A stretch of DNA of 64,000 nucleotides from Sneathiella chinensis (GTDB lineage Bacteria > Pseudomonadota > Alphaproteobacteria > Sneathiellales > Sneathiellaceae). The stretch is taken from NCBI RefSeq assembly GCF_012720115.1, contig NZ_VNWN01000004.1, forward strand, positions 620,001 to 684,000, written 5' to 3'. Positions 9,807 to 18,545 of this stretch are shown in pieces. The position numbers were made by a program, and so were the translations under genes. The notes under the pieces were generated by a model. It did not search any database, was not told the DNA's origin, and saw nothing but the letters and a program-made list of their open reading frames with translations. Each line of letters begins with the position of its first letter. Position 1 is the first letter of the stretch.

Positions 9807-10672
9807 CGCAGGCAACCGGCAGACTTCTGGAGGATGGCCGGCGATTGCATCTGCAGCATGGCCCGATTGATATCATCGCCGAAGGGGTGGGCCCGGCCGC
9901 AGTGGTCGAGCAGGCCTATGATCAGGGGATGAGGTTTTTCGGCACAATTCTTGCCGATCTGGTGTCGGTTCTGGAGACTTTGCGAACCCCCATCCGGCCG
10001 GGGCCGGTTCCGGCCCTTGACGGGGTTGCCCGATCCATGTGGCTGGCGGCCCACCGGTTTTCGGACAATACGTTCGTCACCCCCATGGCAGCGGTTGCCG
10101 GGGCGGTCGCCGATGCGGTCAAGCAGGCCATGCTGGCAGGGTGCCCGCTGGAAAAGCTGTATGCCAATAATGGCGGGGATATTGCCCTGCATCTGTCGGG
10201 GGATGCCCTGTTCCGCTCCGGGATTGTCAATGATCCGGATGCGCCGTCCGTGGATGCAACCCTGACGCTGGGGGCTGCGGACGGGGTTGGCGGGATTGCC
10301 ACATCCGGGTGGCGGGGCCGGTCTTTGTCGGCGGGGATTGCCGATGCGGTGACGGTGCTGGCGGATACCGCCGCTCATGCCGATGTGGCCGCAACCCTGA
10401 TTGCCGGTGCGGTAAATGTGGACAGCCCCCGTATTGCCCGGAAACCGGCGCGGCAGGTTCGCGATGAAACCGATCTTGGCGACCTGCCGGTAACGGTGCA
10501 GGTTGATCCGCTCTCGCCAGAGGAAATCAATATGGCCCTTGACGCCGGGGTGCGACGGGCGGAACAGTATATGACGGCGGGGTTGGTGACGGGCGTTTAC
10601 CTGTCCCTGCAAGGAACAACAAGAAACATATCAAACAGGATTATCCAATTGGGGAGAACAGAACATGAGTGA
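9803..10672 (+). CDS. UPF0280 family protein (ApbE-like fold)
   Basis: A 289-residue protein of the UPF0280 family, structurally related to the ApbE flavin transferases. Conserved-looking stretches are MAAVAGAVADAV (near 97-108) and NNGGDIALHL (near 122-131), the latter resembling the ApbE NxGGD nucleotide/metal-binding region. No signal peptide is visible. The start overlaps the end of the 6-hydroxynicotinate reductase-like gene (ATGA) and its own end overlaps the AA_synth gene by 8 bases. Because characterised Hnr has covalent flavin, a maturation role for its neighbour is plausible but untested. Confidence 0.8.
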   Translation: MTQATGRLLEDGRRLHLQHGPIDIIAEGVGPAAVVEQAYDQGMRFFGTILADLVSVLETLRTPIRPGPVPALDGVARSMWLAAHRFSDNTFVTPMAAVAGAVADAVKQAMLAGCPLEKLYANNGGDIALHLSGDALFRSGIVNDPDAPSVDATLTLGAADGVGGIATSGWRGRSLSAGIADAVTVLADTAAHADVAATLIAGAVNVDSPRIARKPARQVRDETDLGDLPVTVQVDPLSPEEINMALDAGVRRAEQYMTAGLVTGVYLSLQGTTRNISNRIIQLGRTEHE

Positions 10673-11252
10673 ACTGGTCAAGGTTCGTAAAATTTCAACA
10701 CAGGTCGAGGAAGTCTATCACGAGGGCGGACCCGTCCGGGCCGAACCGGTGCTGAAGGGATCAATCGTGGCGGTGGTCGAGAACCCGTACGCAGGGCGCT
10801 ATGTGGAGGATATTACCCCGTTTATGGAGGCGTTGAAGCCGCTGGGTCTCAAGCTGGCGAAACAACTGATCGAGGCGCTGGGCGGGGATGCCGAGACTAT
10901 CACCAGCTATGGCAAGGGCGCCATTGTGGGTGAGGACGGCGAAAGTGAACATGGTGCCACCTGGCATGTGGCGGGCGGATATGCCATGCGCGAGGCTCTT
11001 GGCAAGGCCTTGGCGATTGTCCCGTCCTCCAAGAAGGTGGGACATATGGGATCGCGCCTTGAAATCCCGCTGACCCACAAGGATGCGTCTTATGTGCGCA
11101 GTCATTTCGATGCCATGGAAGTAGGCCTTGGGGATAGCCCGCGCCGGGGGGAAATCCTGTTTGCACTGGTCATGACCACAGGCGGGCGGCCTCATGCGCG
11201 CCTCGGCGGTTTGGCGGCGGAGGATATTTCCCAGAATGACGGCCTGAGATAA
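10665..11252 (+). CDS. Amino acid synthesis family protein (AA_synth, DUF1185)
   Basis: 195 residues, recognised as the AA_synth/DUF1185 family from segments such as VVENPYAGRYVED (about 37-49) and PLTHKDASYVRSHFD. The family has structures but no established reaction that I know of, and the name is not informative. It is soluble, without a signal peptide or membrane segment. The start overlaps the UPF0280 stop by 8 bases. Being locked into an operon with a ring reductase and an ATP-dependent lactamase, it may act on a ring-reduced or ring-opened intermediate. I do not assign a reaction. Confidence 0.8.
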   Translation: MSELVKVRKISTQVEEVYHEGGPVRAEPVLKGSIVAVVENPYAGRYVEDITPFMEALKPLGLKLAKQLIEALGGDAETITSYGKGAIVGEDGESEHGATWHVAGGYAMREALGKALAIVPSSKKVGHMGSRLEIPLTHKDASYVRSHFDAMEVGLGDSPRRGEILFALVMTTGGRPHARLGGLAAEDISQNDGLR

Positions 11253-11272
11253 CGGGCACAGGCGGGACGCGC

Positions 11273-11319
11273 GGCAGACGGTAAAGGGTAGACGGCAGAC
11301 AGCAGACGGCAGACGGGAG
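11273..11319 (+). repeat. Short GGCAGAC-type repeat tract before hyuA
   Basis: The only sizeable gap inside the operon holds four close copies of GCAGAC within 45 bases, two of them as GACGGCAGAC / GACGGCAGACG. The last copy runs directly into the GGGAGG ribosome binding site of the hyuA gene. The copies are imperfectly spaced, so this is a degenerate direct repeat and not a clean tandem array. Confidence 0.55.
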
Positions 11320-11324
11320 GCAAG

Positions 11325-13373
11325 ATGACAGGAACAGTAATCGGCGTCGATGTGGGCGGGACCTTCACGGACCTGATTTCGGCGGACCCCGAAACCGGAC
11401 AGGTGGCCGTTAGCAAGGTTCCCACAACCCTCGACAATCAGGCCTTCGGGGTTATCGAGGCCATGCAGGGGGTGGGCGTCGATCTTTCCGACGTGGTGGC
11501 CATCAATCACGGGACCACCACCACCACCAATGCGCTGCTGGAGCGGAAAATCGCCCGGGTGGGACTGGTGACCACCCGGGGCTTTCGCGATGTTCTGGAA
11601 CTTGGCCGCCGGACCCGGCCCCAGCCCTATGGCCTGAAAGGCCGGTTCAAGCCACTGATTTCGCGAGAATACCGCATGGAGGTGCCAGAGCGTATCAATG
11701 CGGATGGCGAAGTTGTCGTCCCGCTGGACGAGGCGGCGCTAAGGGATAAAATTCGCACTCTTGTTGAGATGGGGGCGGAAAGCCTCGTCATTCATTTTCT
11801 GCACAGTTATAAAAATCCCGATCATGAAAAACGGGCGTTGGAGATTGCCCGCGAGATGTGGCCCAACCGGTTTGTGACGGCAGGCCATGAAATCCTGTCC
11901 GAATACCGGGAATATGAGCGCGGCACCACGGCGGCTATCAACGGGGCGATCCGGCCGGTGCTGGATCGCTATATCAACCGGCTTCAGGAAGAACTGACCC
12001 GGGGGGGCTTTGCCCATGATCTTCTGGTCATGCAGGGCAACGGGGGCAGTGTTTCCTCGCGCATTGTGGCGGAAAGTGCGGTCAATACGGTCATGTCGGG
12101 GCCAGCCTCAGGCGTGATGGCGGCGGCGGCCACCTGCCGCGAGGCCGGGATTGACAAGGTCATCACCTACGACATGGGGGGGACCAGTTCCGATGTAGGC
12201 ATGGTTCAGGGCGGCGTTCCGCAGGTGACGGCGGAACTGGATCTTGAATATGGCATGCCGATCCATGTTCCCATGGTGGATGTGCATACCATCGGGGCGG
12301 GCGGGGGGTCCATCGCCTTTGTCAATGAGGCGGGCCTGTTGCAGGTCGGGCCGGAAAGTGCCGGGGCCACGCCAGGGCCGATCTGTTACGGTCGCGGCGG
12401 CACGCAGCCCACCATCACCGATGCCAACCTTGTGCTGGGCCGGTTGGATGCGGAAAAGCTGCTGGCAGTCGATCATCCGGTGTCATTAGAGGATGTCCGC
12501 CGGGCGTTTGAACGCGAGATCGGCCACCATTTCGGCATGACCGCAGAGGAAGTCGCCACGGCAATTCTGCAGGTTGCCAACAACCGGATGGCCGGGGCAA
12601 TCCGTATGGTCAGTCTGTCGCGGGGCCATGATCCGCGGGACTTTGCCCTGTTCGCCTTTGGGGGCGCTGGCCCGTTGCATGGGGGCGCATTGGCGCGGGA
12701 ACTTGGCATTCCGCGTGTGGTGATCCCGGCCCGGCCCGGCATCACCAATGCCCTTGGATGTGTGGTGTCCGACCTCCGGCATGATTTCGTCAATACGGTC
12801 AACACCCCGCTGGCCGCCGTGAAGATCGAGCAGGTGCGCGAGATCATCCGCCAGCAGATCAATGATGGCAAGGCCATGATCGAGCGGGACGGGGTCGCGA
12901 CCCGTGAACTGGTCTATCTGTTTTCCGCCGATATGCAGTTTCAGGGACAAAGCCACATGCTGAGTGTGGAGATCAGTGGCCCGGACGTGACACGGGAGGA
13001 GTTACAGCGACGCTTTGACGAGGTTTACTGGAAACGGTTCGCGGTGGAACTACCGGAAATCAAGGCGGTGCTGGTCAATCTGCATACGGCCGTGATCGGC
13101 AAGCGGGACAGTGTTGATCTGAAAACCCTTGCCGGGACAGCACAGGCGGATCGGCTTGAGGCCGCACAGCGGACAACGCGCCGGGTCATGTTTGCCGGTG
13201 ACTGGTTCGAGACGCCCGTTTTTTGGCGGGAAAAACTGCCGCAAAGCCTGAGTTTGACCGGTCCCGCCATTCTGGAGCAACTGGACACCACCATTGTGAT
13301 CGAGCCGGGTGACCGGGTGACAGCGGATCCTGTCGGCAACCTGATTGTGGAGGTGCATGATGAAAGAGCTTGA
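11325..13373 (+). CDS. Hydantoinase/oxoprolinase subunit A (HyuA-type, ATP-dependent)
   Basis: A 682-residue HyuA/OplA-A subunit. With HyuB it couples ATP hydrolysis to opening of a lactam or cyclic amide ring (hydantoins, 5-oxoproline and related). The actin-like phosphate-binding loop GVDVGGTFTDL is at residues 6-16; MGGTSSDVG near 285 and GAGGGSIA near 325 complete the nucleotide site. GGGAGG precedes ATG 11325. The end overlaps the hyuB start by 14 bases. The operon has no enamidase, so this pair is the best candidate to open the six-membered lactam made by the reductase; that substrate is inferred. Confidence 0.9.
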   Translation: MTGTVIGVDVGGTFTDLISADPETGQVAVSKVPTTLDNQAFGVIEAMQGVGVDLSDVVAINHGTTTTTNALLERKIARVGLVTTRGFRDVLELGRRTRPQPYGLKGRFKPLISREYRMEVPERINADGEVVVPLDEAALRDKIRTLVEMGAESLVIHFLHSYKNPDHEKRALEIAREMWPNRFVTAGHEILSEYREYERGTTAAINGAIRPVLDRYINRLQEELTRGGFAHDLLVMQGNGGSVSSRIVAESAVNTVMSGPASGVMAAAATCREAGIDKVITYDMGGTSSDVGMVQGGVPQVTAELDLEYGMPIHVPMVDVHTIGAGGGSIAFVNEAGLLQVGPESAGATPGPICYGRGGTQPTITDANLVLGRLDAEKLLAVDHPVSLEDVRRAFEREIGHHFGMTAEEVATAILQVANNRMAGAIRMVSLSRGHDPRDFALFAFGGAGPLHGGALARELGIPRVVIPARPGITNALGCVVSDLRHDFVNTVNTPLAAVKIEQVREIIRQQINDGKAMIERDGVATRELVYLFSADMQFQGQSHMLSVEISGPDVTREELQRRFDEVYWKRFAVELPEIKAVLVNLHTAVIGKRDSVDLKTLAGTAQADRLEAAQRTTRRVMFAGDWFETPVFWREKLPQSLSLTGPAILEQLDTTIVIEPGDRVTADPVGNLIVEVHDERA

Positions 13374-15093
13374 TCCCATTACCCTGTCGGTCATCCAGAA
13401 TGGCCTGATCCAGGTCTGCAATGAAATGGATCTGGCCTTTGTGCGCGCGGCCTTCAGCCCGGTTATCTCTGAGGCGCTGGACCGGTCGGACGGGATTTAT
13501 GCCGCCGATACCGGCGAGTTGATCGCGCAAGGGGAACTGGGCCTGCCGATCTTTGTCGGGACCATGCAATTCTCGACGCAGGCGGTGATTGAACGGGCGA
13601 AAGAGGTGCGGCCCGGGGACATCTATATTGTCAACGATCCCTATCTTGGGGGAACGCATCTGATGGATGTGAAGTTCGTCCGCCCGTTTTTCTATAAGGG
13701 GAAATTGTGGGCGTGGCTGGCCAATACAGGGCACTGGCCGGATCTTGGTGGTGCGGTCCCCGGCGGTTTTTCCGCCAATGCCACAGAAGTGGAGCAGGAA
13801 GGATTGCGCCTGCCGCCGGTAAAATTGTTCAAGGAAGGTACGCTGGACGAGGAAATCCTGTCTATCATCCTGTCCAATATCCGGATCGCGGACCAGCGGA
13901 TTGGCGATATCAAGGCGCAGGCCGCGGCGCTCTCCATCGGGGATCAGCGCCTGACCGAACTTCTGGACCGGTATGGCGAGGATGTGGTCACCCGGTCCAT
14001 TCGGGAATTGAAGGTCCGGGCGTCCGAGCAGATGCAGGCCAAGATCGCCGATATTCCCGATGGATGCTATCACGGGGTGGCGTATGTGGATTCCGATGGG
14101 GTTGTGGATGAACCCTTGAAAATCGATATGAAGGTGACTTCAAAGGGGAACCGCTTGCATTTCGACATGTCCGGTTCCAGCGCGCCCTGTATGGGGCCCA
14201 TGAATTCGGTGCTGGCGACGACCAAATCCTCCATCTATCTGGCCATGAAGCATATTTTCCCGGATATCCCCATCAATGCGGGTACGTTTGAACCGCTGGA
14301 TATTGACGATCCCGAGGGAACGTTTCTTTATGCCCGTTATCCCCGGCCCGTGTCGGGATGCGCCGCCGAGGTCAGCCAGCGGATTGCGGAGGCGGTGTTC
14401 AATGCGCTGGTCGATGTGATCCCCGACCTGCTGTTCGCGGCCCCGGCGGGGACATCAGGCAATCTTGCGGTAGGCGGATATGACCCTGAGCGAGAGAAGG
14501 CCTATGTGATGTATGTGATTTCGGGTGGGGGCTATGGGGGCTACCGGGAGGGGGACGGTCTGTCAAACGGCTGTTCCACGATCGGTATTTCCAAGACCAC
14601 ACCCATTGAGGTGATGGAGCAATATTACCCCGTTCTGTTCGAGGAATATTCCCTGCATGAAGGGTCCGGCGGTGCCGGGCGGCAGCGCGGCGGGTTCGGG
14701 GTGAATTACCGGATACGCCTGCGTCGCGGCGAGGCGCGGGCCTCCATGGTTATGGATCATGGCCGGTTTGGCCCGCTGGGGGCACTGGGCGGTGAGGATG
14801 GCGGCACCAACAAGGTGCTGGTGGAGGCCGGCGGTCAGGCGTATGTGCCGCCGCACCTGTCCAAGGATCAGGATATCCAGATCCGGGCCGGGGATTGCAT
14901 TTCCGTATCCACACCGGGCGGCGGCGGTTTTGGTGATCCGTTTGATCGGTCGCCGGACCTTGTGGCCCGCGATGTCCGGCGGGGATATTACACAGCTGAA
15001 CAGGTTCGCGAACGGTTCGGGGTGGTTATTGACCCCGGTACCGGCACTGTGGATGAACTGGAGACCTACCGCCTCAGGACGGCGGCGGAGTAG
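13360..15093 (+). CDS. Hydantoinase subunit B (HyuB-type)
   Basis: The partner subunit of HyuA, 577 residues. Typical features are DPITLSVIQNGL at the N-terminus, VNDPYLGGTHLMDV (near 88-101), and the glycine-rich SPGG-like TPGGGGFGDP near the C-terminus. I chose ATG 13360 because GGAGG at 13349-13353 is 6 bases upstream; the adjacent ATG 13357 is also possible. It is the last gene of the seven-gene operon. Its stop lies 20 bases inside the end of the convergent permease gene, in a strong GC hairpin. Confidence 0.9.
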   Translation: MKELDPITLSVIQNGLIQVCNEMDLAFVRAAFSPVISEALDRSDGIYAADTGELIAQGELGLPIFVGTMQFSTQAVIERAKEVRPGDIYIVNDPYLGGTHLMDVKFVRPFFYKGKLWAWLANTGHWPDLGGAVPGGFSANATEVEQEGLRLPPVKLFKEGTLDEEILSIILSNIRIADQRIGDIKAQAAALSIGDQRLTELLDRYGEDVVTRSIRELKVRASEQMQAKIADIPDGCYHGVAYVDSDGVVDEPLKIDMKVTSKGNRLHFDMSGSSAPCMGPMNSVLATTKSSIYLAMKHIFPDIPINAGTFEPLDIDDPEGTFLYARYPRPVSGCAAEVSQRIAEAVFNALVDVIPDLLFAAPAGTSGNLAVGGYDPEREKAYVMYVISGGGYGGYREGDGLSNGCSTIGISKTTPIEVMEQYYPVLFEEYSLHEGSGGAGRQRGGFGVNYRIRLRRGEARASMVMDHGRFGPLGALGGEDGGTNKVLVEAGGQAYVPPHLSKDQDIQIRAGDCISVSTPGGGGFGDPFDRSPDLVARDVRRGYYTAEQVRERFGVVIDPGTGTVDELETYRLRTAAE

Positions 15094-16054
15094 GCCGCCG
15101 CCGCCGGGTCAGGGCCTGCAGCGGTGTGGCGATCAGGCCGCGCGGCAGCAGGACGACGCTTGCCATAAAGGCAAGGCCAAGGATCAATGTCCAGAAATCG
15201 CCGAACAGTTCTGACAGCCAGCCTTCGGAAAAACGGGTCAGCAGCGCCCCCAGAAACGCCGCAAGCAGCATTTCTTTGCCGCCGATGGCAACCCAGATCA
15301 GAACCTCGGTTGATAGGGAAAAGCCGATCAGGGTGGGCGAGACAAAGCCGTCAACGGTAACAAACAGCGCCCCGGACAGACCCGCCAGTGCGGCACTTGC
15401 CGCAAAGACCACCAGCTTGATCTGAAGCACACTGAACCCGAAAAAAGCCAGTCGGTCGGGATGGTTTCGAAGGGCAGTCAGGACCAGCCCGAATGAGGAT
15501 CGGGTGAGAATGTTGAGCGCAAGGAACAGCGTGACCACGATGGCCAGAATGACATAATAGGTCGGCAGCGCATCCCAAAGTTCATAACTGTATCCGAACA
15601 GGCCGATATCGAGGGGCGGAATATCCAGAAGCCCGTTATATCCGCCAAGGGCGTACCAGTTGCTCATCAGGCGTTCCAGAACCACGGCAATGGCCAGCGT
15701 GACAATCGCCAGATAGGCCCCGCCGATGCCCCGGCCCGCAAACAGGAACCAGCCAAGGGCCAGCGCCAGAAGGGCCGGTCCCGTGATCGCCACCAGCAAG
15801 CCAAGGTAACTGTTTGTCAGGTCCGGGAAGATCATGCCCTTGGTGACGATGGCCATCAGGTATCCCCCCGTCCCGAAGAAAATCGCCTGCCCCAGACAGA
15901 GAATACCGCCATAGCCCCAGACAAGGGACAGGGACAGGGCAAACAGGCCATAGATCAGGTAATAGGTGAACTGACCGGTCCAATAGTCCCCGGCAAACAG
16001 GGGCAGGGCGGCAAGGGCGGCAAAAATCGCGACAGTGACAAGGTTATTTCCCAC
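15074..16054 (-). CDS. Branched-chain-type ABC transporter permease (LivM-like)
   Basis: An inner-membrane permease of the LivM/UrtC type with about nine hydrophobic segments in 326 residues. I place the start at GTG 16054: it has GGGAGG at good spacing on the minus strand and overlaps the upstream permease gene by 11 bases. A longer frame to 16120 would add a poorly hydrophobic leader. It is the last gene of the four-gene minus-strand transporter operon and ends within the tail of hyuB. The cargo is unknown; the binding protein resembles the amide/urea branch of the family. Confidence 0.9.
   Translation of the reverse strand: MGNNLVTVAIFAALAALPLFAGDYWTGQFTYYLIYGLFALSLSLVWGYGGILCLGQAIFFGTGGYLMAIVTKGMIFPDLTNSYLGLLVAITGPALLALALGWFLFAGRGIGGAYLAIVTLAIAVVLERLMSNWYALGGYNGLLDIPPLDIGLFGYSYELWDALPTYYVILAIVVTLFLALNILTRSSFGLVLTALRNHPDRLAFFGFSVLQIKLVVFAASAALAGLSGALFVTVDGFVSPTLIGFSLSTEVLIWVAIGGKEMLLAAFLGALLTRFSEGWLSELFGDFWTLILGLAFMASVVLLPRGLIATPLQALTRRRRPTPPPS
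15081..15102. terminator. GC-rich hairpin at the convergent hyuB / permease gene ends
   Basis: GGCGGCGG (15081-15088) and CCGCCGCC (15095-15102) form a perfect 8-bp stem around a 6-base loop that includes the hyuB stop codon. It lies where the two convergent genes overlap. No T-run follows on either strand, so it is not a standard intrinsic terminator. It could still slow converging polymerases. Confidence 0.35.
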
Positions 16055-16904
16055 GGCGCCCTCCCAGCAGGCCTTCGGGGCGAAGGCGGATGACAAGAAT
16101 GGCCATGATGAAAACTGCAATCTGGGCCGCGACCGGCGATATCCAGACGGTCAGCAGGCTGTTGGTTCCGCCAACGGCAGCCCCGCCCGCCAGAACACCG
16201 GCAAGGGGACCGGCCCCGCCCACCAGAATGGACAGGAAACCGGGGATCAGATAGCCAAGACCCATTTGCGGATCAACACTGATCAGCGGGGCGACAAGGG
16301 CGCCGGCAATTCCGGCAAGGGTGGTGCCAATCACAAAGCTGCGGCGATACAGGCTGCGGGTGTTGATCCCGAGCGTGGCCGCCGTATCAGGCCGCGCAAT
16401 CACGGCACGGGCGGTGAGGCCAAAATCCGTTTTCAGGAACAGCCAGAAGGTCAGGCCGATCAGGGCAATGGATGCCCCCATCAGAAGCAATCGGTACAGC
16501 GGATAGGAAAATTCCCCAAGTGACACGGTGTCGCTCAAAGGGGAGATAACGCTTTGCGCCTCGGGGCCGAAAATCAGCACAATGCCCTGTTTCAGGGCGA
16601 TGGAAAGCCCCCATGTGGCAAGAATGGTGTCCAGCGTCCGGGTATAGATATGCCGGATCAGGGCGGCCTCGATCAGCAGGCCAAGCAACCCGACAAGGAT
16701 CCCGGAAAACAGAACCCCGACCAGAAACGGTAGGCCCAAAGACTGGCACACAACCATCACATAGGCCCCGACCATGAACAATTCACCATGGGCCATGTTG
16801 ATGACACCCATCATGCCAAAAACGATCATCAGGCCAAGGGCAACAAGGATCAGCACCAGAATATAAGACAGGGCGTCCAGAAGGGGGGGCAGGATTTCAA
16901 TCAT
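16044..16904 (-). CDS. Branched-chain-type ABC transporter permease (LivH-like)
   Basis: A 286-residue LivH/UrtB-type inner-membrane permease. The N-terminal stretch GVINMAHGELFMVGAY (about residues 33-48) is a family hallmark. A second mark is GIAGALVAPLISVDPQMG in the C-terminal half. It pairs with the LivM-like permease to form the channel. It is 12 bases downstream of the LivF-like gene and overlaps the next permease gene by 11 bases, consistent with one transcript reading G-F-H-M. Confidence 0.92.
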   Translation of the reverse strand: MIEILPPLLDALSYILVLILVALGLMIVFGMMGVINMAHGELFMVGAYVMVVCQSLGLPFLVGVLFSGILVGLLGLLIEAALIRHIYTRTLDTILATWGLSIALKQGIVLIFGPEAQSVISPLSDTVSLGEFSYPLYRLLLMGASIALIGLTFWLFLKTDFGLTARAVIARPDTAATLGINTRSLYRRSFVIGTTLAGIAGALVAPLISVDPQMGLGYLIPGFLSILVGGAGPLAGVLAGGAAVGGTNSLLTVWISPVAAQIAVFIMAILVIRLRPEGLLGGRRGK

Positions 16905-16916
16905 TCTTTTGCCTTC

Positions 16917-17618
16917 TCAAATGGACAGATACCGGTGGATCAGGGTCTCGTCCGACCGCAGTTCCTCGGCGCTGCACTGGTCCGCCAACTGGCCGTTTTC
17001 CATGAACAGGATATGGTCGGCCATGGTCCTGACCATATCCACATTTTGTTCGACCACCAAAATGGTCAGGCCGGTTTCCCGGGCGATCCGGGCCAGTTGC
17101 AGACTGATTTCGTGGACGATATTGGGCTGGATCCCCTCGGTCGGTTCATCCAGCAGCAGGATTTCAGGACCGGTCATCAGGGCGCGGGCAATGGCCAGAA
17201 CCTGTTGCTGTCCGCCTGAAAAGGTGCCCGCTTTCTGGTCGTGCCGTTCTTTCAGGATGGGAAACCAGTCATGAATTTGCGGCAACCTGTCAAGGTTGGA
17301 CAGGCTGGAGCCAAGGGCGGCAAGACGCAGGTTCTCGGCAACGGTGAATTGTTCAAAAACTTCCCGCCCTTGCGGAACATAGCCGATACCGGCGCGGGAG
17401 ATTTTATAGGTTTCCTTGCCGTTGATCTGGATGCCGTTCAGGTGGATGGTGCCGGATTTTACCGGTATCAGACCCATGATGGATTTCATCAGGGTGGTCT
17501 TTCCCATGCCGTTTCTGCCCATCAGGGCGGTGACCTGTCCGGTTTCAATACGGCAGGAAAAATTCCTGAGGACGGTGACCTCGCCATATCCGGCATTCAG
17601 GTTGGATATCTCAAGCAT
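16917..17618 (-). CDS. ABC transporter ATP-binding protein (LivF-like)
   Basis: One of the two cytoplasmic ATPases of the Liv-type importer, 233 residues. Walker A is GRNGMGKTT near residue 34, the signature is FSGGQQQ, and Walker B is LLLDEPTEGIQP. I use ATG 17618, which has GGAGG 6 bases upstream on the minus strand; a longer frame to 17663 overlaps LivG more and has no better site. It overlaps the end of the LivG-like gene by 8 bases. Confidence 0.92.
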   Translation of the reverse strand: MLEISNLNAGYGEVTVLRNFSCRIETGQVTALMGRNGMGKTTLMKSIMGLIPVKSGTIHLNGIQINGKETYKISRAGIGYVPQGREVFEQFTVAENLRLAALGSSLSNLDRLPQIHDWFPILKERHDQKAGTFSGGQQQVLAIARALMTGPEILLLDEPTEGIQPNIVHEISLQLARIARETGLTILVVEQNVDMVRTMADHILFMENGQLADQCSAEELRSDETLIHRYLSI

Positions 17619-18354
17619 GGGGGGCCTCCGTCCGTCCGAAATAGAGTTCCTGTACCTGTTCATCCTGACGAATGGACTGGAAATTCCCGGATTTCAGGAT
17701 TTGCCCCTTGGCCATGACAAGCAGGGGGCATTCAAGCTGTTCGATAAACCGGATGTCATGCTCAATCACCAGAACCGTAATCCCGCCGGTTTGGTTGATC
17801 TGGCGAATGAGGGCGGCGGTGGCAGCGGTTTCCGCTGCGGTCATGCCAGCGGTGGGCTCATCCAGAAGGATCAGTTCCGGCGCTTGTGCCAGCAGCATCC
17901 CGATTTCCAGCCATTGTTTTTCCCCGTGGGAAAGATGCTCCGCCTTCCAGTCGGCCTTGTCAGTCAGCAATACTTGATCAAGGATTGCTGTGGTCCGGGC
18001 GTTGTTGGTATCGTTGCGAATAGAGGTGATGCGCCCCTTCATGGCGGGCAGGGCCAGATTTTCCCGAACGCTGAGTTCCCCAAAAACGGCGGGAACCTGA
18101 AATTTCCGTCCAATCCCGAGGCGGGCGATCTTGTGCGGGGGCAGTCCGGTAATATCCCGGCCCTTGAACAGAATGGTTCCCCGGTCCGGTGTCAGGGCGC
18201 CGGTGATCAGGTTGAACAGGGTGGATTTGCCGCATCCATTGGGGCCGACAATGGCCGTCAGGCTGCCGGCGTCCAGCGACATGTGAAAGTCGTCAACTGC
18301 GCGCAAGCCACCGAATGTTTTGTCCAAGTCTGTAATCTGGAGAAAGGGCATCAT
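17611..18354 (-). CDS. ABC transporter ATP-binding protein (LivG-like)
   Basis: The first gene of the minus-strand transporter operon, 247 residues. Walker A is GPNGCGKST near residue 36. The signature loop is LSHGEKQW instead of LSGGQ, the variant common in UrtD and other amide/urea-type systems. Walker B is ILLDEPTAGM. The UrtD-like LSHGE variant fits with the UrtA/AmiC-like binding protein encoded divergently. The 253-base intergenic region upstream carries the promoters for both directions. Confidence 0.92.
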   Translation of the reverse strand: MMPFLQITDLDKTFGGLRAVDDFHMSLDAGSLTAIVGPNGCGKSTLFNLITGALTPDRGTILFKGRDITGLPPHKIARLGIGRKFQVPAVFGELSVRENLALPAMKGRITSIRNDTNNARTTAILDQVLLTDKADWKAEHLSHGEKQWLEIGMLLAQAPELILLDEPTAGMTAAETAATAALIRQINQTGGITVLVIEHDIRFIEQLECPLLVMAKGQILKSGNFQSIRQDEQVQELYFGRTEAPHA

Positions 18355-18411
18355 CCCAACCCATGATCATAAGTATACTGACAATTAAGGGATGTATTAT
18401 GTAGGCAGACA

Positions 18412-18426
18412 TATGAATATTTCATA
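18412..18426. promoter_or_regulatory. Inverted repeat in the divergent transporter promoter region
   Basis: TATGAA (18412-18417) and TTCATA (18421-18426) form a perfect 6-bp dyad with a 3-base centre, about 60 bases upstream of the LivG-like start. Nearby at 18436-18443 the minus strand reads TCGTTCGT, matching the core of the operator-like block at 18569-18593. Either could be a regulator site for the minus-strand operon. Confidence 0.35.
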
Positions 18427-18545
18427 GGCATACAGACGAACGAGCCCCCTGTTTGAAGAAATTGACCTTAAAATTGGCCATATTGTGCGACAGTCACTTG
18501 CAGGTCGCCGGTAAAACGACATACACCTGTGGGCAGTCAACTGGT

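Noticed and set aside
13186-14073. Minus-strand open frame across the hyuA/hyuB junction
   Set aside because: Spans two real genes on the other strand and shows no coherent protein features.
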